Of a DNA stretch of 64,000 nucleotides, positions 47,248-56,038 are shown piece by piece. A model generated the notes under the pieces. The model did not search any database and was not told where the DNA came from. It saw only the letters and a program-made list of their open reading frames with translations. Source of the DNA: Pseudalgibacter alginicilyticus (GTDB taxonomy: Bacteria; Bacteroidota; Bacteroidia; Flavobacteriales; Flavobacteriaceae); assembly GCF_001310225.1 (NCBI RefSeq), contig NZ_CP012898.1, positions 1,736,001 through 1,800,000 on the forward strand. The letters run 5' to 3'. Position numbers and translations under genes: made by a program. Every line of letters starts with the position of its first letter. Positions within the stretch are counted from its first letter, which is position 1.

Positions 47248-47505
47248 TTATCTACCCCATTTAATGGTGTTCCAAATACGCTCGTGAAAAAAGTACAATA
47301 CCATTTTTGTAACTAATTCAATAGAACCAATTGAAAATGCTAAAGCTAATTTCCCTGTAATTAACCAAGAAATTAAAATAGTATCTAAAGTTCCAATAAT
47401 TCTCCAGCTTATCGATTTTACGATACTTCTTAAAGGCTTCTCTTTAACAACATCCTCTTTATAAGTAGCACTTTCTTTTTCTTTTAATATCATTTGCCCA
47501 ATCAT
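47248..47505 (-). CDS. DUF2061 membrane protein
   Basis: An 85-residue protein with the DUF2061 pattern KSISWRIIGTLDTILISWLITGK-like (in parts, SWRIIGTLDT then SWLITGKLALA) and LVTKMVLYFFHERIW, with about two membrane-spanning stretches. DUF2061 genes are often next to sulfate-assimilation genes, but their job is unknown. A role in sulfur uptake or membrane support is only a guess from position. ATG at 47505 is taken; a TTG three codons upstream and an ATG at 47493 are alternatives. It is the first gene after the cys promoter. Confidence 0.85.
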   Translation of the reverse strand: MIGQMILKEKESATYKEDVVKEKPLRSIVKSISWRIIGTLDTILISWLITGKLALAFSIGSIELVTKMVLYFFHERIWNTIKWGR

Positions 47506-47526
47506 TTTTAACAAGTTTTATATTAA

Positions 47527-47545
47527 CCCTATCGGATTAGTAGGG
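47527..47545 (-). promoter_or_regulatory. Inverted repeat in the cys operon promoter, candidate Rrf2 operator
   Basis: CCCTA (47527-47531), nine bases, TAGGG (47541-47545), lying just downstream of the -7 box around the expected transcript start. It is a fitting position for repression by the Rrf2-type regulator encoded next door. Confidence 0.5.
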
Positions 47546-47549
47546 ATTG

Positions 47550-47579
47550 CAAATGTAATACTTTTTATGAAACAACAAA
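47550..47579 (-). promoter_or_regulatory. Promoter of the cys operon (DUF2061-cysH-cysD-cysN...)
   Basis: Minus strand: TTTG at 47576-47579, an 18-base spacer, TACATTTG at 47550-47557. Both elements match the Bacteroidota consensus exactly. The first start codon is about 45 bases downstream. Confidence 0.75.
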
Positions 47580-47648
47580 GAATGATTACCATTTTTTTAG
47601 AACAATGAAAGATATTTAGGTTAAACTGAAAAAAATAATTAAAAAGCA

Positions 47649-48089
47649 TCATTTTTTTATGTTATCTTTATTTTTATCAACATAAGACAAATCTGCCAAT
47701 GTATTATTTCTCAAAACATTTAGTGTACTATCTCTCACTTGAATCATAAGTTTATTGACACTGCACGCATGCTCATCAACACAATCATCACACTTTTCAT
47801 AAAAATTCAAACTTACACAAGGCACCATAGCAATGGGTCCTTCAAGAATCCTTAAAACATCTGTCATTAAAATATCTTCAGGCTTTTTTAAGAGATAATA
47901 CCCCCCTAACTTGCCTTTTTTAGAACCTAAAAAACCCGATTTTTTTAACGTCAATAAAATACTTTCTAAAAATTTATGCGGAATATGCTCCTTTTTAGAA
48001 ATTTCACTTATTTGAACTGGACATTCTTGGCTTGCTCTTGCTATATATGTAAGTGCTTTTAGTCCGTATTTAGTTTTTTTAGATAACAT
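47649..48089 (-). CDS. Rrf2-family transcriptional regulator
   Basis: A 146-residue winged-helix regulator. The DNA-binding half shows MLSKKTKYGLKALTYIA, then HIPHKFLESILLTLKKSGF and KGKLGGYYLLKKP. The second half carries four cysteines spaced C-x8-C-x2-C-x5-C (near 90-109), able to bind an Fe-S cluster. Rrf2 members include IscR (Fe-S) and CymR (cysteine metabolism). Its position between a methionine/cysteine enzyme and the cys operon makes control of sulfur assimilation the natural guess. It is 12 bases downstream of the transsulfuration-type enzyme gene. Confidence 0.92.
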   Translation of the reverse strand: MLSKKTKYGLKALTYIARASQECPVQISEISKKEHIPHKFLESILLTLKKSGFLGSKKGKLGGYYLLKKPEDILMTDVLRILEGPIAMVPCVSLNFYEKCDDCVDEHACSVNKLMIQVRDSTLNVLRNNTLADLSYVDKNKDNIKK

Positions 48090-48101
48090 GATGCTAAAGT
48101 A

Positions 48102-49271
48102 CTAATTTAAAGCTTGTTTTAAATCAGTAATAACATCATCTACATGTTCCAAACCAACAGATACTCTTACCAAACCGTCTGTAATACTAACTTCCAATCT
48201 ATCTGTTTCTGATAATTTGCTATGTGTGGTACTTGCTGGATGTGTTACAATAGTTCTAGTATCTCCAAGGTTTGCCGACAACGAGCACATTTTTATGGCA
48301 TTTAAAAACTTTCGTCCTGCATCAATTCCTCCTTTAACCTCAAAAGCAACAATATTTCCTCCAGCTTTCATTTGTTTTTTTGCAACTTCATATTGCGGAT
48401 GGGACTTTAAAAATGGATATTTTACCCAATTTACTTCCGGATGCATTTCTAAAAACTCTGCCACCTTTAAAGCATTTTGACAATGTCTATCTACTCTAAC
48501 CGCTAAAGTTTCTAAACTTTTAGATAACATCCATGCATTAAATGGGGATAGTGCGGGACCTGTATTTCTTGAGAACAAATAAATCTCTCTAATTAAATCA
48601 GCATTTCCAACAGTTACACCTCCTAATACACGTCCTTGCCCATCTATTAATTTTGTAGCCGAATGAATTACCAAATGTGCACCAAATTTAATAGGTTGTT
48701 GCAAATATGGTGTCGCAAAGCAATTATCTATCACTAAAAGTAAATTGTGTTTTTTAGCAATAGCTCCTAACAACTCTAAATCAATCACATCTACTGCAGG
48801 ATTTGTTGGCGACTCTGCATATAATATTTTAGTGTTTGACGTAATTAAGCTTTCTATTTTATCTACCTCACTTACCTTAAAATAACTGGTTGTGATATTC
48901 CATTTTGGTAAATATTTAGTAAATAAAGTATGTGTTGAACCAAAAACAGAACGACACGACACAATATGATCGCCACTATTTAATAAAGCTGCAAATGTTG
49001 AAAACACGGCGGACATACCTGTAGCAAAAGCATAACCTGCTTCTGCTCCTTCCATTTTACAAACTTTATCTACAAACTCTGATGTATTGGGGTTTGTAAA
49101 TCGGCTATAAATGTTACGTTCCTTCTCTTCCGCAAACGAAGCACGCATATCCTCTGCATCTTTAAATACAAAACTTGATGTTAAGTACAAGGGACTTGTG
49201 TGTTCTAAGAAATCACTACGCTCTAACTGTGTACGGATAGCTTCGGTTTCAAACTGTTTCTCTTTACTCAT
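48102..49271 (-). CDS. Cys/Met metabolism PLP enzyme (O-succinylhomoserine sulfhydrylase-like)
   Basis: A 389-residue member of the cystathionine gamma-synthase-type PLP family. The PLP Lys lies in HSATKLIDGQGR (near 205), the phosphate loop in FATGMSAVFSTF (near 83), and the tail is VRVSVGLEHVDDVI. Overall it resembles MetZ (sulfhydrylation of acylhomoserine to homocysteine). It could also be a gamma-synthase or gamma-lyase, since these paralogues are hard to separate by eye. It follows the fused metX-thrA gene by 78 bases, while a different paralogue (metY) precedes that gene. Confidence 0.88.
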   Translation of the reverse strand: MSKEKQFETEAIRTQLERSDFLEHTSPLYLTSSFVFKDAEDMRASFAEEKERNIYSRFTNPNTSEFVDKVCKMEGAEAGYAFATGMSAVFSTFAALLNSGDHIVSCRSVFGSTHTLFTKYLPKWNITTSYFKVSEVDKIESLITSNTKILYAESPTNPAVDVIDLELLGAIAKKHNLLLVIDNCFATPYLQQPIKFGAHLVIHSATKLIDGQGRVLGGVTVGNADLIREIYLFSRNTGPALSPFNAWMLSKSLETLAVRVDRHCQNALKVAEFLEMHPEVNWVKYPFLKSHPQYEVAKKQMKAGGNIVAFEVKGGIDAGRKFLNAIKMCSLSANLGDTRTIVTHPASTTHSKLSETDRLEVSITDGLVRVSVGLEHVDDVITDLKQALN

Positions 49272-49349
49272 TCTTTATTTTTAGCAGTCTTAATATTTAA
49301 ACCTAAAATTAGACAGATTCCTGCCTTGGTGAAAATAACTAAACTTTAT

Positions 49350-52300
49350 TTAATTTATATGCTTAGACAACCTTAAAATATCTCCAAAAACTCCTCGCGC
49401 AGTAACTTCTGCACCAGCGCCAGCACCTTGAATAACTATAGGCTGTTCTCCATAAGATTCTGTAAATATTTCAAATATAGCATCAGACCCTTTAATATGG
49501 CCTAAAGTACTATCTTCTGGAATAGATACTAATTTAACTTCCAAATTCCCTTTGTCTCGAGATAAATCTCCTGACAAATCACCAACATATCTCAATACAT
49601 GCCCCGGTTTTTGATTGCTTTTTATTTTTTGAAATTCTTCATCTAAAACATTTAATTGTTTTAAAAATGATTCTACTGAAATATTTTGATATGCTTCAGG
49701 AATTAAATTTTGCACAGATACATCTTCAAATTCATTTTGCAAATCTAATTCTCTTGCAAGAATCAATAACTTCCTTGCTACATCATTTCCAGAAAAATCT
49801 TCTCGTGGATCAGGTTCAGTAAATCCTTTATCAATCGTTTCTTGAACGATAGCACTAAATGGTTTATCCTCTACCGAAAAATTATTGAACAAATAGCTTA
49901 ACGTTCCTGAAAACACGCCACGAATTCTTGTGATATTTTCTCCTGATTCATGTAATAGTTTGATAGTATCAATTAATGGCAAACCAGCACCAACCGTTGT
50001 TTCATATAAATATTGCTTATTATTATTTTTAAGCTGAACGCGTAAATCTTTGTAAAAATCATGCGAAATGGTATTTGCTATTTTATTTGACGATACCAAA
50101 TCAAAACCAGCCTCAACCAATGGCACATAATTTTTATAAAACTCTGAACTTGCCGTATTATCAACCGCGATTAAATTTTCTAAATGATGCGTTTTTGTAT
50201 AGTCAATAATATCTTTAATTGTAAAATTATTAGTTGCTGACTGAATAGATTGTTCCCAATTTTTATCTACACCTTTTTTATTTAAAATAACTTGTTTAGA
50301 ATTAGCTACTGCAAACACATTTAAACTGATGCCTTTTCGCTTTTCAATTTCATCCTTCGATTTTAAAATCTGATTAATTAAAGCACCTCCAACACCACCA
50401 TGTCCAAAAATAGCAATATTAATTCTTTTTGAAATACCAAATATTTCACCGTGAATTACATTCAATGCTTTATGCAACTGCGATTTTTTAACCACCAAGC
50501 TCACATTACGCCCTGTTACTGTATTATTAAACAATAGCGGAGTGATTTGATTTTTTATGAGTGCATTAAATGGTTTATGAAACGAACTTAACTCAATACC
50601 AATTATGGAAATAACAGACACATCATCAACTACCGCAATTTTGTTCACATCTTGTGAATAAAAATCGTTTTCAAATTCACGCTCCAAAGCAACTACTGCT
50701 TGAGTAGCTTGGTCTGCATTAATTATAAAACCAATACCTCTTTCAGACGAACCTTGAGAAATAATACTTACGCTAATATTTTTTGTTGCCAAAGCGCCAA
50801 ATATTCGCGCATCTACACCACTCTTGCCCAATAAGCCACGACCTTCTAAATTCAATAAAGCCACATTGTCTAAAACGGATAATGAAGTGACTTCCTTAGA
50901 ATTTGGCTTTGCAGTAATTAACGTCCCTTCATCCTCTGGATTAAAGGTGTTCAAAATTCTTAGATTGATATTTTTTTCAACCAATGGAATGATTGTTTTA
51001 GCATGTAAGATGGTCGTACCAAAGTTTGCTAATTCATTAGCCTCACTAAATGACAATTCTCTTATTTTTTTTGCATCGGCAACCAAGTCTGGATTAGCGG
51101 TATAAATACCATTAACGTGTGTATAGTTTTGCAACTCGTCTGCATCTAAATAATTTGCCAACAATGCAGCCGTGTAATTGCTACCGTTTCTACCAAGTGT
51201 AGTAGTTTCATTTTTCAAGTTTGAAGCAATAAATCCTGTAACAATATTTACAACGCTTGAATTTTCCTTAAAATGCTTTTTAATATTATCTTTAGATAAT
51301 TGCAAAATAGGTTGTGCGTTCCCAAAGTTATCATCCGTTTTAATCAGCTCTCTCGAATCTATAGCTTTAGATTTTATGTTTTGAGCATTAAGCAATTGCG
51401 CTACCATTTTAGCTGACAACAATTCTCCTTGTGCCAAAACTTCATCTTTTGTTTTTTTGCTATAATCACCTAACAAACTAACACCTTCAAATAGCTTATT
51501 GAGTTTTGCGTACTCTACTGAAAAATCTATCCCATCAAATGGTTCTGATTGGTAGGCTTTAAAAGCATTCCATTTACTCTGATAATCCTCACCTCTTGCC
51601 GCTTTTGTTAGCAAAGACTCAAGCTCATCCGTTGCTTTTCCTCTTGCTGACACTACTACCGCAATACGTTCTCCATCTTTAACTTTTTTCTCAATGATAG
51701 AAATCACCTTACCTAAACCGTCTCCGTTTGTTAAAGATATACCACCAAACTTTAATATTTTCATGCTTCTTTTTTTAGAATCAGGCAAAAAGATGCCCTC
51801 TATAATTTTTTCAAGTTGTTCGTACTCCATTAAAAATGCATCGTGCCCATGTACCGAATTGATTTCATTATAGGTTACATTTGGATGCGTTAGCGCCAAT
51901 TGTTTATGGGTTTGTTTGTTCTCTTCAGCTGTAAAAAACAAATCTGAATCAACACCTATTATATGAATATTGGCTTTAATATTTTCAAGAATAAATTCAC
52001 CCTCCCGGTTTTTTGTTACATCAATAGTTCTTAATAGTTGATTCATCAACTTATAAGCTGACAATTGAAAACGTTCTTGTAATTTATTACCATGATGCAA
52101 CAGCCAACTCTCCACATTAAACACCTCTGAGTTAGCATTTTTTGAACGATGAAAACGTTCCTTAAAAGATTCTGGTGTTCTGTAACACAACATAGCGTGC
52201 ATTCTCGCGTCGTGAACGGGATTATTAGAATTTAACAAAAAAGCTTCCTGAATTTGACAATTGGCAATCAGCCAATCTGTGGATTTCCAATCCGTAGCCA

Positions 52301-52745
52301 CTGGAATTAAATGCTCTGTTATGTCTGGATTAAGCACAGCCATTTCCCAAGAAATGCCCCCTCCTAAAGAGCCTCCAATAATAGCAAAAAGTCTACCTAA
52401 TTTTAATTCTTTTAGTCCTATTAAAAATATTTTAGCAACATCTCTTGCCACAAAATCTTTATAATTTTCAATAATAAAACCATCAAATCCATTTCCAGGA
52501 ATGTTAAATGCCAATATTGTGTAAAGATTTGTATCTATCACTTTCTCTTTCCCAACCAAATCTCTCCACCAACCATCCTTTCCAGCGACATTACTATTGC
52601 CTGTTAAAGCATGATTTACCAACACAACTGGAGCTGACCCTAAAGGTTTTCCAAAAGTTTGATAGCTTAATTTTATTTCAGGAATAAGCGCTTTACTTTC
52701 AGTTATAAAATCTTTAATATCAATATGTTGTAATAAATGCTTCAA
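49350..52745 (-). CDS. thrA: Fused homoserine O-acyltransferase / aspartate kinase / homoserine dehydrogenase
   Basis: One 1131-residue frame holding three enzymes of the aspartate-methionine route. Residues 1-325 are a MetX-like alpha/beta hydrolase: nucleophile in GGSLGGG, Asp in GVDSDLFF, His in VHGHDAF. From 328 (MKILKFGG) it is a ThrA-type aspartokinase with two ACT-like segments. From about 775 it is homoserine dehydrogenase (NIAIFGHGGVGGA, then SNKIANT and EPDPREDFSG). The start must be TTG at 52745, since the first in-frame ATG is deep in the domain. At the join (SKKRSM) lies a run of seven As. The aspartokinase loop reads GRNGSNYTA, with Asn where E. coli enzymes have Asp. Confidence 0.94.
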   Translation of the reverse strand: MKHLLQHIDIKDFITESKALIPEIKLSYQTFGKPLGSAPVVLVNHALTGNSNVAGKDGWWRDLVGKEKVIDTNLYTILAFNIPGNGFDGFIIENYKDFVARDVAKIFLIGLKELKLGRLFAIIGGSLGGGISWEMAVLNPDITEHLIPVATDWKSTDWLIANCQIQEAFLLNSNNPVHDARMHAMLCYRTPESFKERFHRSKNANSEVFNVESWLLHHGNKLQERFQLSAYKLMNQLLRTIDVTKNREGEFILENIKANIHIIGVDSDLFFTAEENKQTHKQLALTHPNVTYNEINSVHGHDAFLMEYEQLEKIIEGIFLPDSKKRSMKILKFGGISLTNGDGLGKVISIIEKKVKDGERIAVVVSARGKATDELESLLTKAARGEDYQSKWNAFKAYQSEPFDGIDFSVEYAKLNKLFEGVSLLGDYSKKTKDEVLAQGELLSAKMVAQLLNAQNIKSKAIDSRELIKTDDNFGNAQPILQLSKDNIKKHFKENSSVVNIVTGFIASNLKNETTTLGRNGSNYTAALLANYLDADELQNYTHVNGIYTANPDLVADAKKIRELSFSEANELANFGTTILHAKTIIPLVEKNINLRILNTFNPEDEGTLITAKPNSKEVTSLSVLDNVALLNLEGRGLLGKSGVDARIFGALATKNISVSIISQGSSERGIGFIINADQATQAVVALEREFENDFYSQDVNKIAVVDDVSVISIIGIELSSFHKPFNALIKNQITPLLFNNTVTGRNVSLVVKKSQLHKALNVIHGEIFGISKRINIAIFGHGGVGGALINQILKSKDEIEKRKGISLNVFAVANSKQVILNKKGVDKNWEQSIQSATNNFTIKDIIDYTKTHHLENLIAVDNTASSEFYKNYVPLVEAGFDLVSSNKIANTISHDFYKDLRVQLKNNNKQYLYETTVGAGLPLIDTIKLLHESGENITRIRGVFSGTLSYLFNNFSVEDKPFSAIVQETIDKGFTEPDPREDFSGNDVARKLLILARELDLQNEFEDVSVQNLIPEAYQNISVESFLKQLNVLDEEFQKIKSNQKPGHVLRYVGDLSGDLSRDKGNLEVKLVSIPEDSTLGHIKGSDAIFEIFTESYGEQPIVIQGAGAGAEVTARGVFGDILRLSKHIN

Positions 52746-52760
52746 TAGTATTATTTTTAA

Positions 52761-52816
52761 AGACCTCTCAGGTTTTGATGTCGATTATACCAACCTATAT
52801 AAACCTGAAAAGGTCT
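52761..52816. repeat. Inverted repeat between metY and the fused metX-thrA gene
   Basis: AGACCT.TCAGGTTT (52761-52775) faces AAACCTGA..AGGTCT (52801-52816) around a 25-base spacer. It could fold as a long imperfect hairpin in either transcript. Without a U-tract its role as terminator is uncertain. Confidence 0.45.
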
Positions 52817-52824
52817 ATATTAGA

Positions 52825-54099
52825 TTATATTTTGCTAAATGCTTCTTTTAAATCAGCTTTTAAATCTTCAATATTTTCAAGCCCAACAGACAATCTGATT
52901 AAATCAGTAGTTACACCTGCAGATATTTGTTCTTCCTCTGTTAATTGCTGATGTGTGGTACTTGACGGGTGAATAATCAACGATTTGGTATCCCCAATGT
53001 TTGCCAGTAATGAAAATAATTTCGTATTATCAGAAATTGTTTTTGCTGCATCAAAACCACCTTTAGCTCCAAAAGTAATCAATCCACTTTGTCCATTTGG
53101 CAAATATTTATCAGCTAATTTTTTATACTTACTACTTTCAAGCCCTGGGTAATTTACCCATGTTACTTCATCTTGTGCTTCTAACCATTTAGCTAATTCC
53201 AAAGCATTTGCACTGTGTTGTTTGATTCTTACAGGCAATGTTTCTAAACCTTGGATAATATTAAAAGCATTGGTTGGACTTAAAGCTCCACCAAAATCAC
53301 GTAATCCTTCCAGTATCAATTTAAAAGTATAGGCTGCTGCTCCTAAAGCTTCGCTATATACTAAGCCATGATATCCTGCTGATGGTTCTGTAAATTCTGG
53401 AAATTTTCCGTTAGTCCAATCAAATGTACCTGCATCAATAATAGCTCCACCTAAGGATGTACCTTGCCCACCTACGTATTTTGTTAACGAATGAATTACA
53501 ATATCTGCCCCATGTTCTATTGGTTTAACTAATACGGATGTTGCCACTGTATTATCAACTATAAAAGGTACACCAGCTGCTTTTGCATGTACGGATATAG
53601 ATTTTAAATCCAAGACATCTAATTTTGGATTCCCTAAAGATTCCACAAAAAAGGCACGGGTATTATCTTGAACAGCTGCTGCAAAATTATCTGGATTATC
53701 TGCATCCACAAAGGTTGTTGTTATACCTAACCTTGGTAGCGTCACATTTAATAGGTTGAACGTACCTCCATATAAACTACTTGATGCTACAATGTGATCG
53801 CCAGCTTTTAACAAAGTTAATAAGCCTGTAGAAATTGCTGCTGTTCCAGAAGCAAATACTACAGCCCCTATACCGCCTTCTACTGCCGCTAAACGATCTT
53901 GTAAAATTTGGTTTGTTGGATTATTTAATCGTGTATAAATAAACCCTAATTCTTTTAATGAAAAAAGATTAGCTGCATGATCTGTATCGTTAAAAACATA
54001 CGATGTTGTTTGATAAATTGGCACCGCTCGGGTTCCGCCGTTTACTTTTACATCATGTCCTGCGTGTAAGGCATTAGTTTCAAATTTAAGTGTACTCAT
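52825..54099 (-). CDS. metY: O-acetylhomoserine sulfhydrylase
   Basis: PLP enzyme that makes homocysteine from O-acetylhomoserine and sulfide; the family also acts on O-acetylserine. The 424-residue length and the start LKFETNALHAGHDV are typical of MetY. The PLP Lys lies in VIHSLTKYVGGQGTSLGG (near 206) and the tail is IRLSVGLENIEDL. The gene is directly preceded by a SAM-I riboswitch, so it should be turned down when SAM is plentiful. It precedes the fused gene that makes its substrate. Confidence 0.94.
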   Translation of the reverse strand: MSTLKFETNALHAGHDVKVNGGTRAVPIYQTTSYVFNDTDHAANLFSLKELGFIYTRLNNPTNQILQDRLAAVEGGIGAVVFASGTAAISTGLLTLLKAGDHIVASSSLYGGTFNLLNVTLPRLGITTTFVDADNPDNFAAAVQDNTRAFFVESLGNPKLDVLDLKSISVHAKAAGVPFIVDNTVATSVLVKPIEHGADIVIHSLTKYVGGQGTSLGGAIIDAGTFDWTNGKFPEFTEPSAGYHGLVYSEALGAAAYTFKLILEGLRDFGGALSPTNAFNIIQGLETLPVRIKQHSANALELAKWLEAQDEVTWVNYPGLESSKYKKLADKYLPNGQSGLITFGAKGGFDAAKTISDNTKLFSLLANIGDTKSLIIHPSSTTHQQLTEEEQISAGVTTDLIRLSVGLENIEDLKADLKEAFSKI

Positions 54100-54287
54100 T
54101 TTTCTAATTTTTTAGTTAATATTTATAGGTTACCCTCATTTGCGAGAATAACATTATCAAAGGAAACAGAAAAACCATTATTTCTGAATCTCTTTGTAAA
54201 CCAAAAGCCAAAATAAGCTATTATTTAGCGTACTTAATAGAAAAATGTTATAAGAAATTATAAAATTACAGAAAGTAATTTTGTTAA
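54100..54287 (-). other. Leader between the SAM-I aptamer and metY
   Basis: A 188-base AT-rich 5' leader. It contains a perfect eight-pair hairpin AAAATTAC-TTTC-GTAATTTT-like element just after the aptamer (about 54257-54278), but no clear U-tract terminator and no ORF. The expression platform is not obvious. Confidence 0.45.
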
Positions 54288-54409
54288 GTTATCTATCCAA
54301 ATTCCGATAAATGAATCGGGAATTTAAGTAGAATTTAGCACCTTCATTACTAAGTGTAAAGGGTTGCTAAGGTTTCAAAGGGTCTAATCCCTCCACCTTT
54401 CTTGATAAC
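54288..54409 (-). ncRNA. SAM-I (S-box) riboswitch of metY
   Basis: Minus strand: GTTATCAAGAAAGG, GGAGGGATTAGACCC, TTTGAAACC, TTAGCAACC, GAAGGTGCTAAATTC, closing with GATAAC (P1 GTTATC/GATAAC). P4 is a long hairpin AAATTCC.GAT / ATC.GAATTT. Core positions agree with the other copy at 37816, except that the joining segment reads TAGCAACC in place of TGGCAACC. Confidence 0.95.
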
Positions 54410-54487
54410 ATTTCAGTAAGTTTTTGAACTTTGTGAATGCAAATATTCAATTAATTAAGTGTAATATCCAAATTTTTTCTACGAAAT

Positions 54488-56038
54488 TTACTTTTTCAAA
54501 ATATTTTCCTGAAATTTTTCTCTAATTATTAATCCTATTGGCTTGTTCTCAATTTTAGTTTCTAACCAAGAAATAATATCCAAATATAGGAAAGCTCTAC
54601 TCTGATAGGGATCTTTTTCAAATTCCTTTAATTTTTCATGGAGTTTAACAAATGCACCTTTAACTTCGTGTGGATAAATATCACCCAATCCCCTCAAAAA
54701 TTTTATCATTTCTTTTTGCACTTCATATAACTCCTCCATTTTGATTAAAAATTTATAGGTACTTTTTATAAGTACTTCTAAATTATAATCCAATCCAGCT
54801 TCATAATGTGCTACCAAATTTAACACCCTTGAAAAACACAACAAATCTTCACGCATTTCAAGCGATTTATTGCTTATTATTTTTTCTAAGAAATAAATAC
54901 ATTTTCTGTTTTCACCAGCCCCAAAATACATACTGGCTATTTTATAATAAAACACCATAACATGATGCTTATCAATTCTATCTTGATATTTTTTTAGTTT
55001 TTCTAAAACCTCATCAATCATAGGTAATCCTTCTTCAAAACGTCCTTCAGTAAAGTGTAAATTAAATTTATTATTATACACATACAAAAAGGTTAATCCT
55101 TCAATATTATCATCAATAGGAAACCAAGACTCTTTAGTTACAGTCTCCAATTTTGATAGCGACTCTTTAAACTTATCATAATGCCTCAAGTAAAACAAGG
55201 ACTCTAACAGATAATGATTCCCTCTTAAAAAGAACACCGGATTTAAAACAATCATATCCTTGTTTTCATAAAAAAGGTTTACCCATTTTGAAGCATATTT
55301 ATAACAAGATAAAAAATCTTGAGTTAAAAAACTGTACCACAGATACGCCTTATAGAGCCACAATTTTTCTCTAAAATTTAAAGCACTAATTTCATATTTA
55401 GGAAGTCTATCATTAAAATAATCTGTAATGCGTTGTGTTTCTTTTTCACTCTTAACATAACCATTTTTTAAAAACAACCCATACAATTGAAGTGATAAGT
55501 TTGACAACTTACTTGCCAATACATTTTGTTGACTAAGCTCTTTAGCTTGAATAGTTAATTCATCGGCTCTACTACTCCAACTTCTTGTAATATACTGCGA
55601 TTCTATTACTTTTTCAAGTTCAACAATTTCTGAAGCTATATTTTTTTCCTCATTAACAATAGCCAGACTCTTAGCTTTATCTAGTATTTTTAAGCTTTGT
55701 TTGTAGAGTCCTTTATGATATAAAATGGTTGCAAAATCAAGTTGTTCACGAATTTGAATTCTAATATTTTGATGTGACGGATTTAACCTTAAGCTTATCA
55801 AAATCTGCTTATATAAATGCGCTTTTAAATTAGAAAGTTGTTGCTTTTTCACAATACCTTTCTTCAAAATTACAACTTCATCATATGCTGGTAATTTATC
55901 AAGAATATTAAAGAGCATTAAAAATTTTGAATCTTCATTAACCCCTAATCTTCCTACATAAAGTTTAAACTGTCTCTTTTCAGATTTAGACAGAGACTTT
56001 ATTAGCACAAACAAATTATCTTTTTGCTCCTTTGTCAT
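54488..56038 (-). CDS. Large helical-repeat protein of unknown function
   Basis: A 516-residue protein without signal peptide or membrane segments. Nearly the whole length is predicted helical in TPR-like hairpins (for example LYHKGLYKQSLKILDKAKSLA near 110 and YYKIASMYFGAGENRKCIYFLEKI near 365). The start, KDNLFVLIKSLSKSEKRQFKLYV, is characteristic of an uncharacterised Bacteroidota group that I know only as hypothetical. It ends upstream of the metY riboswitch and diverges from leuA. A scaffold or peptide-binding role is plausible from the repeats; nothing more can be said. Confidence 0.8.
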   Translation of the reverse strand: MTKEQKDNLFVLIKSLSKSEKRQFKLYVGRLGVNEDSKFLMLFNILDKLPAYDEVVILKKGIVKKQQLSNLKAHLYKQILISLRLNPSHQNIRIQIREQLDFATILYHKGLYKQSLKILDKAKSLAIVNEEKNIASEIVELEKVIESQYITRSWSSRADELTIQAKELSQQNVLASKLSNLSLQLYGLFLKNGYVKSEKETQRITDYFNDRLPKYEISALNFREKLWLYKAYLWYSFLTQDFLSCYKYASKWVNLFYENKDMIVLNPVFFLRGNHYLLESLFYLRHYDKFKESLSKLETVTKESWFPIDDNIEGLTFLYVYNNKFNLHFTEGRFEEGLPMIDEVLEKLKKYQDRIDKHHVMVFYYKIASMYFGAGENRKCIYFLEKIISNKSLEMREDLLCFSRVLNLVAHYEAGLDYNLEVLIKSTYKFLIKMEELYEVQKEMIKFLRGLGDIYPHEVKGAFVKLHEKLKEFEKDPYQSRAFLYLDIISWLETKIENKPIGLIIREKFQENILKK

